A stretch of DNA of 64,000 nucleotides. Origin: Mariannaea sp. PMI_226 (Eukaryota; Ascomycota; Sordariomycetes; Hypocreales; Nectriaceae). The translations under genes were made by a program, and so were the position numbers. The stretch spans positions 2,790,001 through 2,854,000 of the forward strand of contig JANFOG010000004.1 in assembly GCA_024336345.1 (NCBI GenBank). Reading direction: 5' to 3'. Shown piece after piece: positions 26,129-38,000 of the stretch (position 1 is the first letter of the stretch; every line of letters starts with the position of its first letter). The notes under the pieces are model-generated. The model was not told the origin of the DNA. It worked only from the letters and a program-made list of their open reading frames with translations, and did no database searches.

Positions 26129-29100
26129 ATGCTACGACGACGACCTCCAAGTGAGGGACGTCGGCCCTCTCAGCAACAGAAACTCCTTCTTGCCTTCGCC
26201 ATTATCCTCCTACCATGGATACAGCTCGTCGACGCTCAGCAGCAGCACCGACCCGCCCCCCAAGCGCAGCTCCAACCTGTACAGCGACTCAGGGGCAGTA
26301 GCCAACATGTCTCCGACGATACCGTCATCCGTCAGTGGGCTGCCACCCCCGCAGACACTGCCGATGAATCTCGCGAGACCCTTCAGGATATTAAGAGGGC
26401 CGCTTCGCTAAAGCAACGTCAGCTCTATCAGCAGAAACAACCTACAGAGCAGCGAAAGCCTTCCCCAAACCGAAAAAATCGAAAAAGTAACCTCGACCAC
26501 CCCATCATCCCTAACGATGCGAGCGCCCTCGCAACTTTGGCTCCGGCTCAGTCCGTCCGAGCACCACATCCTCCACGACATCAACGACCCAGCAGCATTG
26601 CTGCGTCTGGGCTGTCCTCGCCGCAGAATGCGCGGAGTCTGGAGGACTGGGAAGTAGAAGACTTTGTGCTTCTGGCGACCGTCGATGGAGATCTATACGC
26701 CAACGACCGACGGACTGGTAAGGAACGCTGGCACCTCGAAGTTGACCAACCCATGGTCGAAACGAAGCATCACCGTTCCAATCAATCCGTGCTCGACGAC
26801 GATTACCACCCCATCGACCACTATATCTGGGCCGTCGAACCCAATCGCGAGGGAGGAATATACGTATGGATCCCCGACTCAAATGCCGGCCTCATGTGGA
26901 CCGGCTTCACAATGAAGAAGATCGTCGAAGAATTAGCTCCCCACAAACACGATGACCCTCCAGTCGTCTATACTGGTGACAAGAAGACGACAATGATTAC
27001 ACTCGACGCCGCCACCGGTCGGGTTCTCAAATGGTTTGGTTCTAGCGGCTCTCACGTGAACGAGGCTGAGAGCTGTCTTCGACCAAACACCCTATATGAC
27101 ATGGATAATGAGGAGTGTAGTTCTACGGGTACCATTACTCTTGGCAGAACTGAGTACACGGTTGGCATTCAGCGTGCTGACGGCGTGCCAATTGCGACTC
27201 TGAAGTATTCGGAATGGAGCCCCAACAATTTCGACAGTGACCTTTGGCAGCAACATCAGTCGTCTCTCGACAGCCGATATATCACCAGCCAGCATGATGG
27301 CAAAGTATATGCATTCGATTACGCACGCTCGGAAAAAGCCGAACCTCTGTTCAGTGAAGACTTTTCCACACCCGTGGCCCGTGTTTTTGATGTCTGCAGA
27401 CCATGGCGGGCCTCCCTGGAGGACAACCCGGATCTAGTTGTTCTTCCCCAGCCGCCAATGCCATCTCAGGATGATACAATTGCCCGTATGCGAAGCAACA
27501 GCATCTTCTTGAATCAAACCCGGTCAGGAAGCTGGTACGCCATGTCCGGCCGTTCCTACCCCTTGATTATCAATGCTCCCATTGCCCAGATATCTCGCCC
27601 TGATTGGTGGGACATTGCGCCCGCTTGGGATACCATCAATTCGGACAAGATCTCCAAGGCATTGGTTGGGACGCATTTTCTCGAGACATTCCAGAGCGGT
27701 GGGCGGAAGCCACCGACCCTGCCTGCCCCTCCTTTGGATTTATATGATGACCGTTATGGACCATACGAGGAAAATGAAAACGACTCCAAATCTAATATTC
27801 CAATCGTTGTAGATATTCCGGATGAGCCGACCATCATCACAAAGGTCAAACTCCTTCCCCAGAGTGCGGCAAAAAGCGTCATCGACTTTATTAGCAATCC
27901 TATCTTGGTGATTCTCCTTTTCGTCAGTTTGGTGTACAACGAAAAGAAGCTGCGTCAATCATACCGCCGAGTTCGACGCAAGGGAATTATCAACCAAATT
28001 CGGTGGTATCTTGCCTCCAGACCTGATCCGGAGCTAGTTGAGGACGAGGAAAGCGATAAAGAAGTTGAGGTCGTCGAGCCCGCCCCGTCACCTGAGCAAG
28101 CAGCTGGAGATAAGAGCCCCGAAGAGAAAAGCGAGGAAAAGGGCAATGACAAGGCCGAAGCAACTATTCCTATCTCTGTCGAGAAGTTGGAAAATGCCAT
28201 TGATCCTGCTGAACAGCAAAAAGAAGAAGCAGCTGATACACCACCCGTCGAGCTGCTCGTCAAAGAGGCAGATGTCAAGCAAGCTGATGTAGACCCCGTT
28301 GATGTCCCAGTCACATCTGGTTCCACTGACGGTGCCCTGGCCGTTCCAGCTCCAGAGAAAAAGAAGAAAGCGCATAGGGGGCGTCGAGGAGGAGTCAAGC
28401 ATCGAAAAGGTCGTGCTCGGGAGATGTCTCAGTCTCGCGAAGATGATCCTGGACAGACTGTTGAAGACGCTGTGAATAACGCGAAAAAACTTGGCGATCG
28501 GCCAAGTCTGGAGCCGGATGTTATGACAATTCCCAACGACATGTCATCCGTTACCGGCCCGATCATTCGTATGGGGAATATCGAAGTCAATACTAACGAG
28601 CAGTTGGGAACGGGAAGCAACGGAACTTTGGTGTTTGCTGGAAAGTTTGATGGCCGAGAGGTGGCAGTCAAACGGATGTTGATACAATTTTACGACATTG
28701 CATCCCAAGAGACTCGGTTACTTCGGGAAAGCGACGATCATCCAAATGGTAGAGTACCAGAAGCCCGCACCTGAAATATTCGCGCTAACTGTAGCAGTCA
28801 TCCGGTATTACTCTCAACAAATGCGAGATGGATTCCTCTACATTGCTCTCGAACGCTGCGCTGCCTCGTTGGCGGATGTCGTGGAAAAGCCCCATTTCTT
28901 CCGTGAACTCGCAAACGCGGGCACACAAGACCTACCCAACGTGCTCTACCAGATTACGAATGGAATCAGCCATCTTCACAGCCTACGAATTGTGCATCGT
29001 GACCTCAAGCCACAGAACATTCTCATCAATATGGGCAAAGATGGCAGGCCACGATTGCTGGTGTCTGATTTCGGTCTGTGTAAAAAACTGGAGGGTGGTC

Positions 29101-29936
29101 AGTCTTCCTTTGGCGCAACAACCGGTAGGGCGGCCGGAACATCTGGATGGCGTGCCCCTGAGCTGTTGCTCGATGATGATGCCCACGAGAACGGAACCTT
29201 TGAGTTAAGCACGCAGAGTGGCTCCAACTCAGTTCTGGTATCGGACAACATGGCTCACAACCGCCGTGCAACCCGGGCTATTGACATCTTCTCGCTTGGA
29301 TTGGTATTCTTCTACGTGTTGACCAACGGATCACATCCCTTCGACTGCGGTGACCGTTACATGAGAGAAGTCAACATCCGGAAGGACAACTATAACCTCG
29401 CGCCCCTTGATTCCCTGGGTGACTTTGCTTTTGAGGCGAAGGATTTGATTGCCGCGATGCTTGAAGCCGATCCCAAAAAGAGACCTACGGCCAAGGAAGT
29501 CATGTCACATCCTTTCTTCTGGTCAGCAAAGAAACGATTGGCATTTTTGTGTGACGTGTCGGATCATTTCGAAAAAGAGCCTCGAGACCCTCCATCCCCC
29601 GCGCTTGCTGAATTAGAGAGGCACGCCCCGGCAGTCACTCGAGGTGATTTCCTTCGAGCTCTCCCTCGAGACTTTGTCGATTCTCTGGGAAAACAAAGAA
29701 AGTACACTGGCTCCCGGTTACTGGATTTGCTACGTGCTCTCCGCAACAAGAAAAACCATTACGAGGACATGCCGGACACACTGAAACGAAGCGTTGGCCC
29801 GTTGCCAGAAGGATACCTTGGTTTCTGGACGATAAAGTTCCCCATGCTGTTGTTGACATGTTGGAATGTGGTTTACAATGTGCAATGGGAAGAGACGGAT
29901 CGGTTTAGAGAATATTACGAACCTGCTGCTCTGTGA
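26129..29936 (+). CDS. IRE1: IRE1 ER-stress sensor kinase/endoribonuclease
   Basis: Senses unfolded proteins in the ER lumen and, after oligomerisation and autophosphorylation, splices the HAC1/XBP1-type mRNA (family knowledge). Exons 26129-28748 and 28798-29936 join in frame across a 49-nt intron, giving 1252 residues. A hydrophobic N-terminal signal (about residues 18-36) is followed by the luminal domain, a single membrane segment around residues 585-605 (ISNPILVILLFVSLVY), a long acidic then basic cytosolic linker, the kinase domain from about residue 820, and the C-terminal KEN RNase domain from about residue 1117. Kinase landmarks are the glycine loop GTGSNGT, AVKRM lysine, HRDLKPQN and DFGL. 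The KEN domain begins FLCDVSDHFEKEPRD, a hallmark of IRE1/RNase L. It is convergent with the Hel2 gene. No key residue appears lost. Confidence 0.97.
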
Positions 29937-30529
29937 ATGAGTGAGTCGGTTCGGCTCGATTCAGTTCTTAAAGACGTTTGTCAGTTGCTAGCAAGTAGAT
30001 GAGTTTTTGTTAGCGTCGATATGGAAATGCTGAGAAGTTTTGTTTGATCATATTTGAGATATTTCCGCTGAGGTCATGTGAAGTTTTCGTTCATCAGTTG
30101 GAACGCCTAACCCTCAACCAAGTTCTTTTTGGACGTCCTTTATGTTTTCCCTCACGTGAACACTGACGGAGGTCTCTCTACTATACCCACACACGTCTCT
30201 GGAGTAGACGGCCTGGGTTATTGTAAAACTAGCTGAAGTGGACAATATTTCCGTCTGTGGGCATATGCCGTCGCTCTACAAGAACATTGAACTAGGCACT
30301 GGACATCAAATCTCAAAATCTCATCATATTGCGCTTTTTCTTTTGGGTTTATATGACTGGTATCTCTTCATTATTCTTCCCCGTCCTACATTCACAGACT
30401 TTCTTTCGTTACAATACCTGACTCGCATTTTGGCATTCTACCAGTTTATTCAACTCTCGTTCCTCCTCTGTCGCCTTCTATTTGAAGGACGGAGAAGAGG
30501 TCGAACAAAATTCCTTCCTGTGCTCCAAG
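29937..30529. other. Shared 3' intergenic region between IRE1 and Hel2
   Basis: About 590 nt between two convergent stop codons, presumably holding both 3' UTRs. No independent gene is visible. Confidence 0.7.
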
Positions 30530-32922
30530 TTATCCCCATTGCACCAAGACTTGCTTCTTCTTGTTCTTTCCCTTTTTCCCCTTTCCGGCAGTATCTTCCT
30601 CTTCTTCAGCGGGTTCTTCAGGACCCGCCGCCGAATTACCCCACTGGAAACCAGTTTCGCGCTGGCCGTAGTCACGACGCACTGGGCGGCCATTGCCATA
30701 GCCAAAGATGGTAGTCTGAGGCTTGGGGGCGGAGGGGAGTGCGGGGAAGGCGTCCTCGCCGCTGCGGTTGTTGGCGGGTCGGGGTCGGTTGAGAGATGTG
30801 GATTGGGATGCCTGGGAGGCTGAGCCGGTTGTCCAAGACGGACGAGATGAAGATGCAGAGGAGGCAGCAGCAGAGGAGGAGGATGCAGCGGATGGAAGAG
30901 ATGGGAAGGCCGATGCTGAAGGTGGCTTGACAGCGGGGCTTGCACCCCACGTCGACGGCGCCTTGGGCGAGACCGGAGCTGGACCAAGTCTTGTACTATT
31001 CTTGAGCTTGAGAACACGATTGGAGTATTTCTGTGATGGTGCTGCATTTGGCAACGCAGGGTTAGCAGTAGCAGCGCTGGCCCAGCCACTTGAGCTTGAA
31101 GTAGCGCCGTGCATACCACTGAGACCGGGAAGACTTGGATAATCCTCATTGATGGCGCGCCAGTCTTGCCAAGCCTTCCGAAGGTCATCAGCTTTCTTCT
31201 TGTCTTCAAACAAGTCAGCAACCTCGCGGACTAGTGTGCCCAGAGAGTTAGAGGACGTGTCAGCAAAGAGGGTGAAAAATGCGTCGATGAGTTGAGGCCC
31301 GGTAAAGCCACCCTGTCTATAGGAAGAAATGTAGCCTCGAAACGTGCTTAACCGTTGAGCATTGTTACCGAGAAGGTTGGATGCCCGTTCAATGACTGTG
31401 TTGTGTCGAAGCAAGCGTGCTCGCTCCTCCGGTGGAAGGTTGGATGTGTCTGTGACAGTAAGAGACTCCATTGGAGCGCTGAGGTCGTTTTGGCTTGCCC
31501 GCGGCGTGGAGGATGAGCTGGCGTTGCCCCGCTGTGAGGAGGCAGTAGGAGTAGGCGCCGCGGCAGATAATTGCCCACCAAAAGTGCGGTTTGATACAGA
31601 TTGAGCAGAGTGGATAGCCATTTGACGCTGGAAAGCCAACTCATCTCTTCGGAGAGGCTGAGCCGAACTGACCGGCACCGTCTCTGCATTAGGATCACGG
31701 CCTCGACCCCTATTTCGCCCACCTCGACCCTCACCATCACGGCCACTTGGACCCCTTCGTTCATGCTGGTATGATTGTCGATAATCGAATCCGGAAATAT
31801 CCACCACGCGAGCATCCCTTGTGGTTGACTTGCCGGCGTGCTCGCTTATTTGATGGGCTTGAAGGTCCAGTTCCGATTCAAATACGACAAACTTCTTCTC
31901 TAGACATTCTCGGTCGGAGCATGGATAATGATCCTTCTTAAAATGTTCCTCGAGCGCATTGTAGTCCAGATAGTAATGAGGTTTCCTAGAATCTCTTCTA
32001 TCACAGATAAAACATCTCTCATGCTTGTTCCTGCAGTGTTCGTAGAGCTTATCATCGTCGTAAAACCGTTCTCCGCAGAAGCCGCACAGAGGGTGTCCCT
32101 TAAAGCCCGTCTGGTCGGCAGCTCCGGGTTTATCATCGCCATGCCGCATATGTTTCTCGAGCTCCCGATCGGTGAAGAGCTCATGCTCGTGGGTGAAAAC
32201 TTTCTTATTTCTGGTACAAAGATCGCACATGCGCTTTCGATGAGCCGACTTCACATGGCGATGAAGGTCCGGCCAACCTAGGCCTGCGAAGTCGCATGAG
32301 GGGTCGGGGCAGTTGTAACGGAGAAGAAGAACAGTGTCGCCGACGATATCTTCATTGGTGTACTTGATACCAACGTTGCTATCAGTCGTTGTAATGTCCT
32401 TGTTGGTGTAATCCTCAAAACGCTTCTCGGGATCGTCCGTGAATATAACGTAATCGGCAGGGGTCTAAACATACAAGTTAGGCTTGCGGACGATTGGTGG
32501 CGGATGAGGAGCATACTTACACGACAGTGGGCGCAATCCTTTGTCTTATAGAGGGCTCTCATGCGCAGGCCGCAGATATGGCAGGTCGCATGGTTACAAG
32601 GCGCAATTGAATGGTGAGCAACGGGGTTGGCGCAAATGAAGCAAACGTCCGCCTCATCGTCATCACCGGCAGGTTCCTTGGCTGTAGCACCGGAGCCCAG
32701 GGCATGCGCTCTGGAAGCTGCAGCAGCGACATCTTGAGCGGCTGGGCTGGCCGGTACAGCAGCAGCATTGTTGTGTCCACCACGTCCTCGCTTGGCACCA
32801 CCTCGTCCTCTCTGGTTGCTTTTGCCTCGTCCACGGCCACGGCCTCGAGAGCCATCAGTGCCACGGGGTTGATTGTCAGATGGAACAGGCCCGGAGCCTG
32901 CCTCTCCGTCGGGAGGAGCCAT
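30530..32922 (-). CDS. HEL2: Hel2/ZNF598-type RING E3 ubiquitin ligase
   Basis: Ubiquitinates small-subunit ribosomal proteins on collided ribosomes and so starts ribosome-associated quality control (known for yeast Hel2 and human ZNF598). Exons 32521-32922 and 30530-32464 join in phase 0 across a 56-nt intron, giving 778 residues. An RGG-rich N-terminus (residues 20-50) precedes a C3HC4 RING at residues 94-133, beginning CFIC and ending CAHC. This is followed by C2H2-like fingers (CPDPSCDF...H, CDLC, CGFCGERF, CFICDRRD), the usual Hel2/ZNF598 layout. The C-terminal half is Ser/Ala/Pro-rich and ends in a Lys-rich tail (GKGKKGKNKKK). The start is the first ATG of the RGG-rich exon. Confidence 0.95.
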
Positions 32923-33782
32923 TAGGAGAATGATCGGTGCTTGAGTATGTTCTGGGGTGCTATTTTTGGAAGATTCGTACTTGGATCGCCGTTCGTACGT
33001 GTTGGGTTGAGATCGCGGCTGAAGAAGATAAAAGACGGCGGGGTTCCAGGCTGCAAGAGAGAGGGCCTTGAAACCTATGTGTGCCTATCGCTAGCGAAAC
33101 GTGATACTGAGAGAACAGTTCCACTGAAGTAGATATGTATGGAGTTAGGAACAGCTAGAGGATACTCTGCCCAAAATTCGAGGTTGATGATGTCGACGAT
33201 GTAGGTAGTCGAGGTCCAGGTAAATTAGATTTTATTTGGTCCGCTTGCTCCTGCCCGGTTGCTGGCAGTTTGGCGGGGCACCTTGGCCGAACTGGAAGAG
33301 GCAAGAGTCAGACCGGCGGAAAGTGAAAGTGTGTGGCTTAGTCAATTGTGGCGTGTCGAGCCAAGAAGTGGCTGAGTAATACCTAATCGAGACGGATGTT
33401 CGATCTGTGACTCTTTCTTGCAGTGCGCCTAACATGGGCTGACCTGAAATGACTGTGAATGAATTCCAGTTAACCGAGAAGTGACTCAATCAAAAGAGCG
33501 CCTTGCTTGAGGCCAGTCTATGACTTGGGTAGGCTTTTTTGTAATTTCTTTTCTCCTTTTTCGCGCGATTGAAGCTTCATTCCTTGGGTGCATGAACAGG
33601 TGACAGAAGCGGTGTGCATAAACCAGTGTGATGTAGATACGTGACCTTGTTAGCAGGTAAGATACCCAATACGCGAAACACACGAACCCTACATATGGTA
33701 ACGAGTTAGACAGGGAGTACAGCATTGTAAACCAAATAATTCTCCTTGGCATCCTGACTGTAAATACCTACTCTCGTGCCAT
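32923..33782. other. Upstream region of Hel2, no gene seen
   Basis: About 860 nt that should contain the Hel2 promoter on the minus strand. Minus-strand frames of 85-88 codons here show no family resemblance and no consistent splice context. Confidence 0.5.
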
Positions 33783-33790
33783 TATAAAAG
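33783..33790 (+). promoter_or_regulatory. TATA box candidate (TATAAAAG)
   Basis: A good TATA match 74 nt before an ATG that is directly followed by a GTAAGC splice donor. It supports a small transcript starting on the + strand. Confidence 0.4.
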
Positions 33791-33863
33791 GGTTTTTTTT
33801 CTTCGGCTGCTTTTGAACAAAAATATCCTCCAATAGACACCTAGACTAAGAAAATTGAACAAG

Positions 33864-34158
33864 ATGGTAAGCCTGATAATTTATTGCGGTATGGAAAAAT
33901 AAGGTAACCACGCTGTCATTAAACTAACTCTAGTTATGTAGTAGAAAACAATATGTAATTGTGGTAACTTCGGCACTGGGCATTCGCATAATACTTACGA
34001 ATTTGAAGGCTTGGATGCTGTCGGTGGTTGCCACGATCGTGATCACAGCCCATGTCATCTGTACGTTGTCCCACATATACATAGTCCTAAGTTCCATGAT
34101 CCAAGAAACACTATCTCGGGCACGAGGTAAACATATATCAGCCATACTTGGAAACTGA
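33864..34158 (+). CDS. Candidate small hydrophobic protein with intron right after the start codon
   Basis: Not recognised. The model is ATG (33864-33866), a 67-nt intron 33867-33933 with donor GTAAGC and a fungal-like branch/acceptor ACTAACTCTAG, then exon 33934-34158, giving 75 residues. The product is rich in Val, Ile, Leu and Thr with two possible membrane stretches (YVIVVTSALGIRIIL and SVVATIVITAHVICTLSHIY). A TATA box lies just upstream. Caution: the opposite strand also has an exon-like stretch here, bounded by CAACGTACAG and GTAAGTATT, so strand assignment is not secure. Confidence 0.3.
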
Positions 34159-34656
34159 TTTTGGTATTTGCAGGGCGACATTACTTTCTAATTCGACAGA
34201 TGGGCCATCTGGGTCTCATGCACAAAGGCCTTGGCAGCTCTGTGGCTCCATGCGAAGAGATCACCCCCACAAAAAGCTGAGCCCTGATGAATGGTGATTG
34301 CTTATGCATATTGAGGAGATCTAGAACTAAGAGCTGTCGGTCCTATCGATCTGTCTTAGATTCGGTACAACGCCAGACCTAGTCCGAGCACGTATGCGGC
34401 ACGACGCGACGAAGAGCTCTTGCATCGCCTCTGGTCATCACCTGCGATTTGGTTCACAACGATATTCCATATTGGATAATAACGTTAATTTATTTCATCT
34501 AGTCATTGATCTATCATATAAAGACTGCAAATTCAAGGGACCTCCATCTCCTTGTGTCTTTTTAGTAGTCCATGTGGCGGTGGCGCTCCTGTCTCTCACT
34601 ATTGGCTGTCAGTGCCGCTCCCACTTACATGGAAGAACCCTCTTTTGACTAAAGAC

Positions 34657-35106
34657 TTACGGGTTGTACTCATCGTACTGGGAGTACTGCTCATCGTAAA
34701 GGTGCTCGGCCTGCTTCTTGGCGTGGTGCTTGGCCTTCTCACGGTCAATGTAGTCAAGACCCTTGGTCTCGATGAGCTTGTCAACCTCGGCACCAGCAAG
34801 ACCGGCGATGACCTCCTTAGCGAAGCTGTGGTTGACGACCTCACCTGGGTGAGAGGTTAGCTTTCTGCCGCCAGACACAGAAGCAACAAACTGCTAGGAT
34901 CATCCTACCCTTGTCGCGCTGGTTGTCCTCCCACTTCTTCATGGCCTCGAAGGCGGCGCCACCAGCCAGGACCTCGTGGCTGAGGTGGCCCTCATGTCGC
35001 TGCTCATCGTCGTAGAGACGGTCACGGTGCTCGCGAGCTTCGCCTATAAGCAGGTCAGTGGCTGTTCAATTGAGAAGAGATCAAGAAACTGACCAAAGCC
35101 GAACAT
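34657..35106 (-). CDS. CipC-like protein (DUF3759 family)
   Basis: Small hydrophilic protein of 111 residues, related to Aspergillus concanamycin-induced protein C, whose biochemical role is unknown and which is often abundant under stress or in hyphae. Exons on the minus strand are 35094-35106, 34909-35043 and 34657-34844, with introns of 50 and 64 nt. Family landmarks are the start MFGFG, the segment HRDRLYDDE, the stretch LAGGAAFEAMKKWEDNQR, and LAGAEVDKL followed by a His/Lys-rich helix. The 13-nt first exon explains why a simple open-frame search finds only the last part. Codon choice is strongly C-ending, consistent with high expression. Confidence 0.9.
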
Positions 35107-36911
35107 TTTGAAGGATTGGTGGAAATGGGGGTGAATTGAATAGTTGTAGGTTGGAATGAGGGAGCTGATCTGATCACACCTCTACCATCACCAAGCGGCT
35201 CATGGATATTTATATGTTCCTCTCAAGCTGCCTCTACGTCAGTGCTTACTACCCCTCATTGCTGAAACTCCCCCGCCAGACCCTAGGATCCTCGCATTGC
35301 ATGGTCATTAATCTGGTTTCAGCGTGCGTGGCCACATCCTCAATGGCATTACTTCATTGTCTCATGGTCGCGCCAGTACGCATAGTCGACCGCACTTGTC
35401 CCTGTGGCTGACGCCGGACATCCACGCCAGCACTTCGCCTTCTCTCTCAGTTTAATCGACTTATTCAAGGGGTTCGGATATGTTGCGCCGTCCACGCCAA
35501 TAGCAAGGCCAATTCAATCGACGACTCCGGGAATGTCGGCACATCCCCCACTTGCTCGGGCTGATCTGGAATAGCTGTTCGACACTACGTATGTGTATGG
35601 GCGTAAAAATAGCGAAGCGTTGCCGATATTGCCGGACCTTCAGGGACTGAGACGAATGTGGTCAGTAGAAGGGTTGCTTCCGGGCAGCTAAACAATTGGA
35701 GGGGTGTTTTTGGCACGGCTCCTGAACACTCAATTGAGCTACGATATGTAGCTCCCTACTCCCCGCGGGATTGCCGATTGCTGGAACCCCTGGTGCCCGG
35801 GCATCGTCCCTGAAAAGAGACTTTGGAGTTTATTCGTGAACTAGGAGCTTTGCTCTACAGCTTCAAGGATTCTCATGGCCAGTTGCACTCCATGTGTCTC
35901 AAGGAGGCCGCTTCTTCACCATTGCTGACTGCAGAGCACTATACGAAGCATGGCAGACGCTTGGTATGACGGACCTTGATTTATGCTCTGCAGGGAACAG
36001 GTTAAAATACTGTAGAGCTTCAATTGATCCAATCCTCAGCTCTGTATCAACACATGCACCCTTGACTGACCCCGCAAGTCTCGAAGTGAGGGGTAGCTGA
36101 ACCGTGTTTGTCTATCCTAGCCAGGCTGAACTTGGTGATGGGCTGCCCCCGCCAGAAGCTCTCATGCAAGCATGCAGTTGAGTCGTGCTAGTTTACTCAT
36201 ACTGGCCATGCTTCGTAGCACACAATAGCCAATGTAGAGGCTGTTTTAACATCTTGAGCTTGAATAAAATCACCGCATGAACAATTAAGCTCAATTGACT
36301 ACTCTGGGCTTAAAGCATGGGGGGCAAGAAGCGACTTTCCTACGGTTACGTCAGTCGCGCTGTCTAGCCGCCTTTATAGACCAACATCACTGACATGACC
36401 AAATTCTTCCAGTCCTGCAGCCCAAGAAATGTATCGTATCATTTTACCAGCATATCATAAGCCTGGTTGAATACTATTTCACATTTCTGCCCCACGCTCG
36501 AAATCACCCTTTCACTCCAAAGAGCCGATAAACTCCTCAGGCTTGTCCTCTATCTTGAAACTCAAGAAACCAGACTCATCCCGTTGTACAAGGATCTGGC
36601 CACCTATTGGTTGAGGACTTCGCTCCTTTCACCACCTCCTCTGACCCTACTCTTACGCAAGGATCTCTCCATTTCACCAATCAAATGCAGTTCACTGAGC
36701 CTAAATCCTGCATCTTAAACCTTCATCTTCCAACAAAACCATCCAAAATGTCCCTAATCCATATGTGATGACCGCCCGCCGAGAAAACAATAAAATGAGT
36801 AAACAATGAGTGCCAATTACGCCGTTGCGCGCCGAAAACGCAGTCTTCTGTCATCGATCACAGAGGCCTTCTTGTCCAAATCCCTCTGCTTCGATCTGTG
36901 GGAACGACAAC
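35107..36911. other. Intergenic region, no gene seen
   Basis: 1.8 kb between two minus-strand genes. It should include the CipC-like gene promoter and the 3' UTR of the SWIB gene. No open frame here has splice support or family resemblance. Confidence 0.6.
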
Positions 36912-38000
36912 TTACTCTTCCCCAACGGGGTAGAGGTGGTTGCCAATCTCCTTGTTCATTCGGAACATGTCCACTTTAGACTGCTTGAAAACGGCATGCA
37001 TCTTTTCATCGCAAATGATTTGACGTTTATCCTTAGGGTCTTGCAATTCATTCGCTTTGATATGCTCCCAAAGCTTTTTGACAACCTGGGGGCGAGAGAG
37101 CTGTATCGTATAAGAGTCAGCAGGGTCCCCACGGATAATACCCTGACCATGAACACCTTTCCGGGTCATCGAGCAATTTGGGAGGTAAGTGAAGGGAGAA
37201 CAAACCTGAGTTTCGCCACAAAGTTCGGACAGTGTCGGGCTGAGGTTGAAGGGCTTCTGGAAACCACCGCCCGCCTTCCTCTTTTTAACCACACCATCGG
37301 CGGAGTCGACATCACTATCATCCTCAGCCTTAACTTTTTTGCTGCTCTTCTTACGAGGAGCTGCCTTTTTCTTCGGAGCCTTGGGCTTGTCTCCTCCGCG
37401 AGTCTTGCGGCCTCTGGCAAGGCTGTTCTCCTGAGCTTGGAGCTGGGCAGCTAGGCGAGCGTCGGCATCTTCCACTGACGATGAACGTTTAGCCTTTTTT
37501 CTAGCAGGTTCAGGGGAGGCCGAAGGCTCAGTCTCTCCCGCGTCCGAGGTAACATGGCTTGCGGCGCGTTTAGTTGACGATGGGTTGGGGTCGGCGACAG
37601 GTGCAGCATCATTGCCGGAGATGGCATCAAAGCGGTCCTCGATGAGCTTTTTGATAGCAGCCTGATGTTAAAGTCATTAGTAATAGTTTGAAGGCAATGA
37701 TGTAAAAGAAAAAAAAAGCCGAGAGTCTAATTTTTCTTTTCCCTCCCTCCAAGAGAGGTCGACAGTCAGCTGGTCGTTTCAACCTCACCTTCTGGTCACT
37801 TAAGTCCTTTCCACCCAGTGCAGCCTCCAAACCCTGACGAATTTTCTTTCGAGATATTGTTTCGAGATCAGCGGTAGCGAGAATGTTGTCAATGAGGGCA
37901 GTGTAGCTTTCAAGCTCCTCGCTGGTTACTGTTGTTGGCTGATTAGCGCATCAAGTATCTAAAGAGGGGTGAGTCTTGCATCCTTACAAGGGGTACTCAT
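36912..38000 (-). CDS. DEK_C/SWIB domain protein (Uaf30/Tri1-like)
   Basis: Nuclear chromatin or rDNA-transcription protein; yeast relatives are Uaf30 (RNA polymerase I upstream activation factor) and Tri1. Exons on the minus strand are 37988-38000, 37789-37928, 37206-37661 and 36912-37100, giving 265 residues. The N-terminus (residues 5-60) is a DEK_C helical domain containing ESYTALIDNIL and ISRKKIRQGLEAAL. The middle is a Lys/Ala-rich basic linker with nuclear-localisation-like clusters (KKKAAPRKKSSKK). The C-terminus is a SWIB domain with LSRPQVVKKLWEHIKAN and the typical DKRQIICDEKM. The last intron (105 nt) is a multiple of three and free of stops, so it hides inside an open frame. The first exon is only 13 nt. 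Confidence 0.93.

Noticed and set aside
30478..31221. Long shadow frames opposite and alongside the Hel2 coding exon
   Set aside because: They overlap the Ser/Ala/Pro-rich coding region of Hel2, whose frame is supported by the RING and zinc fingers.
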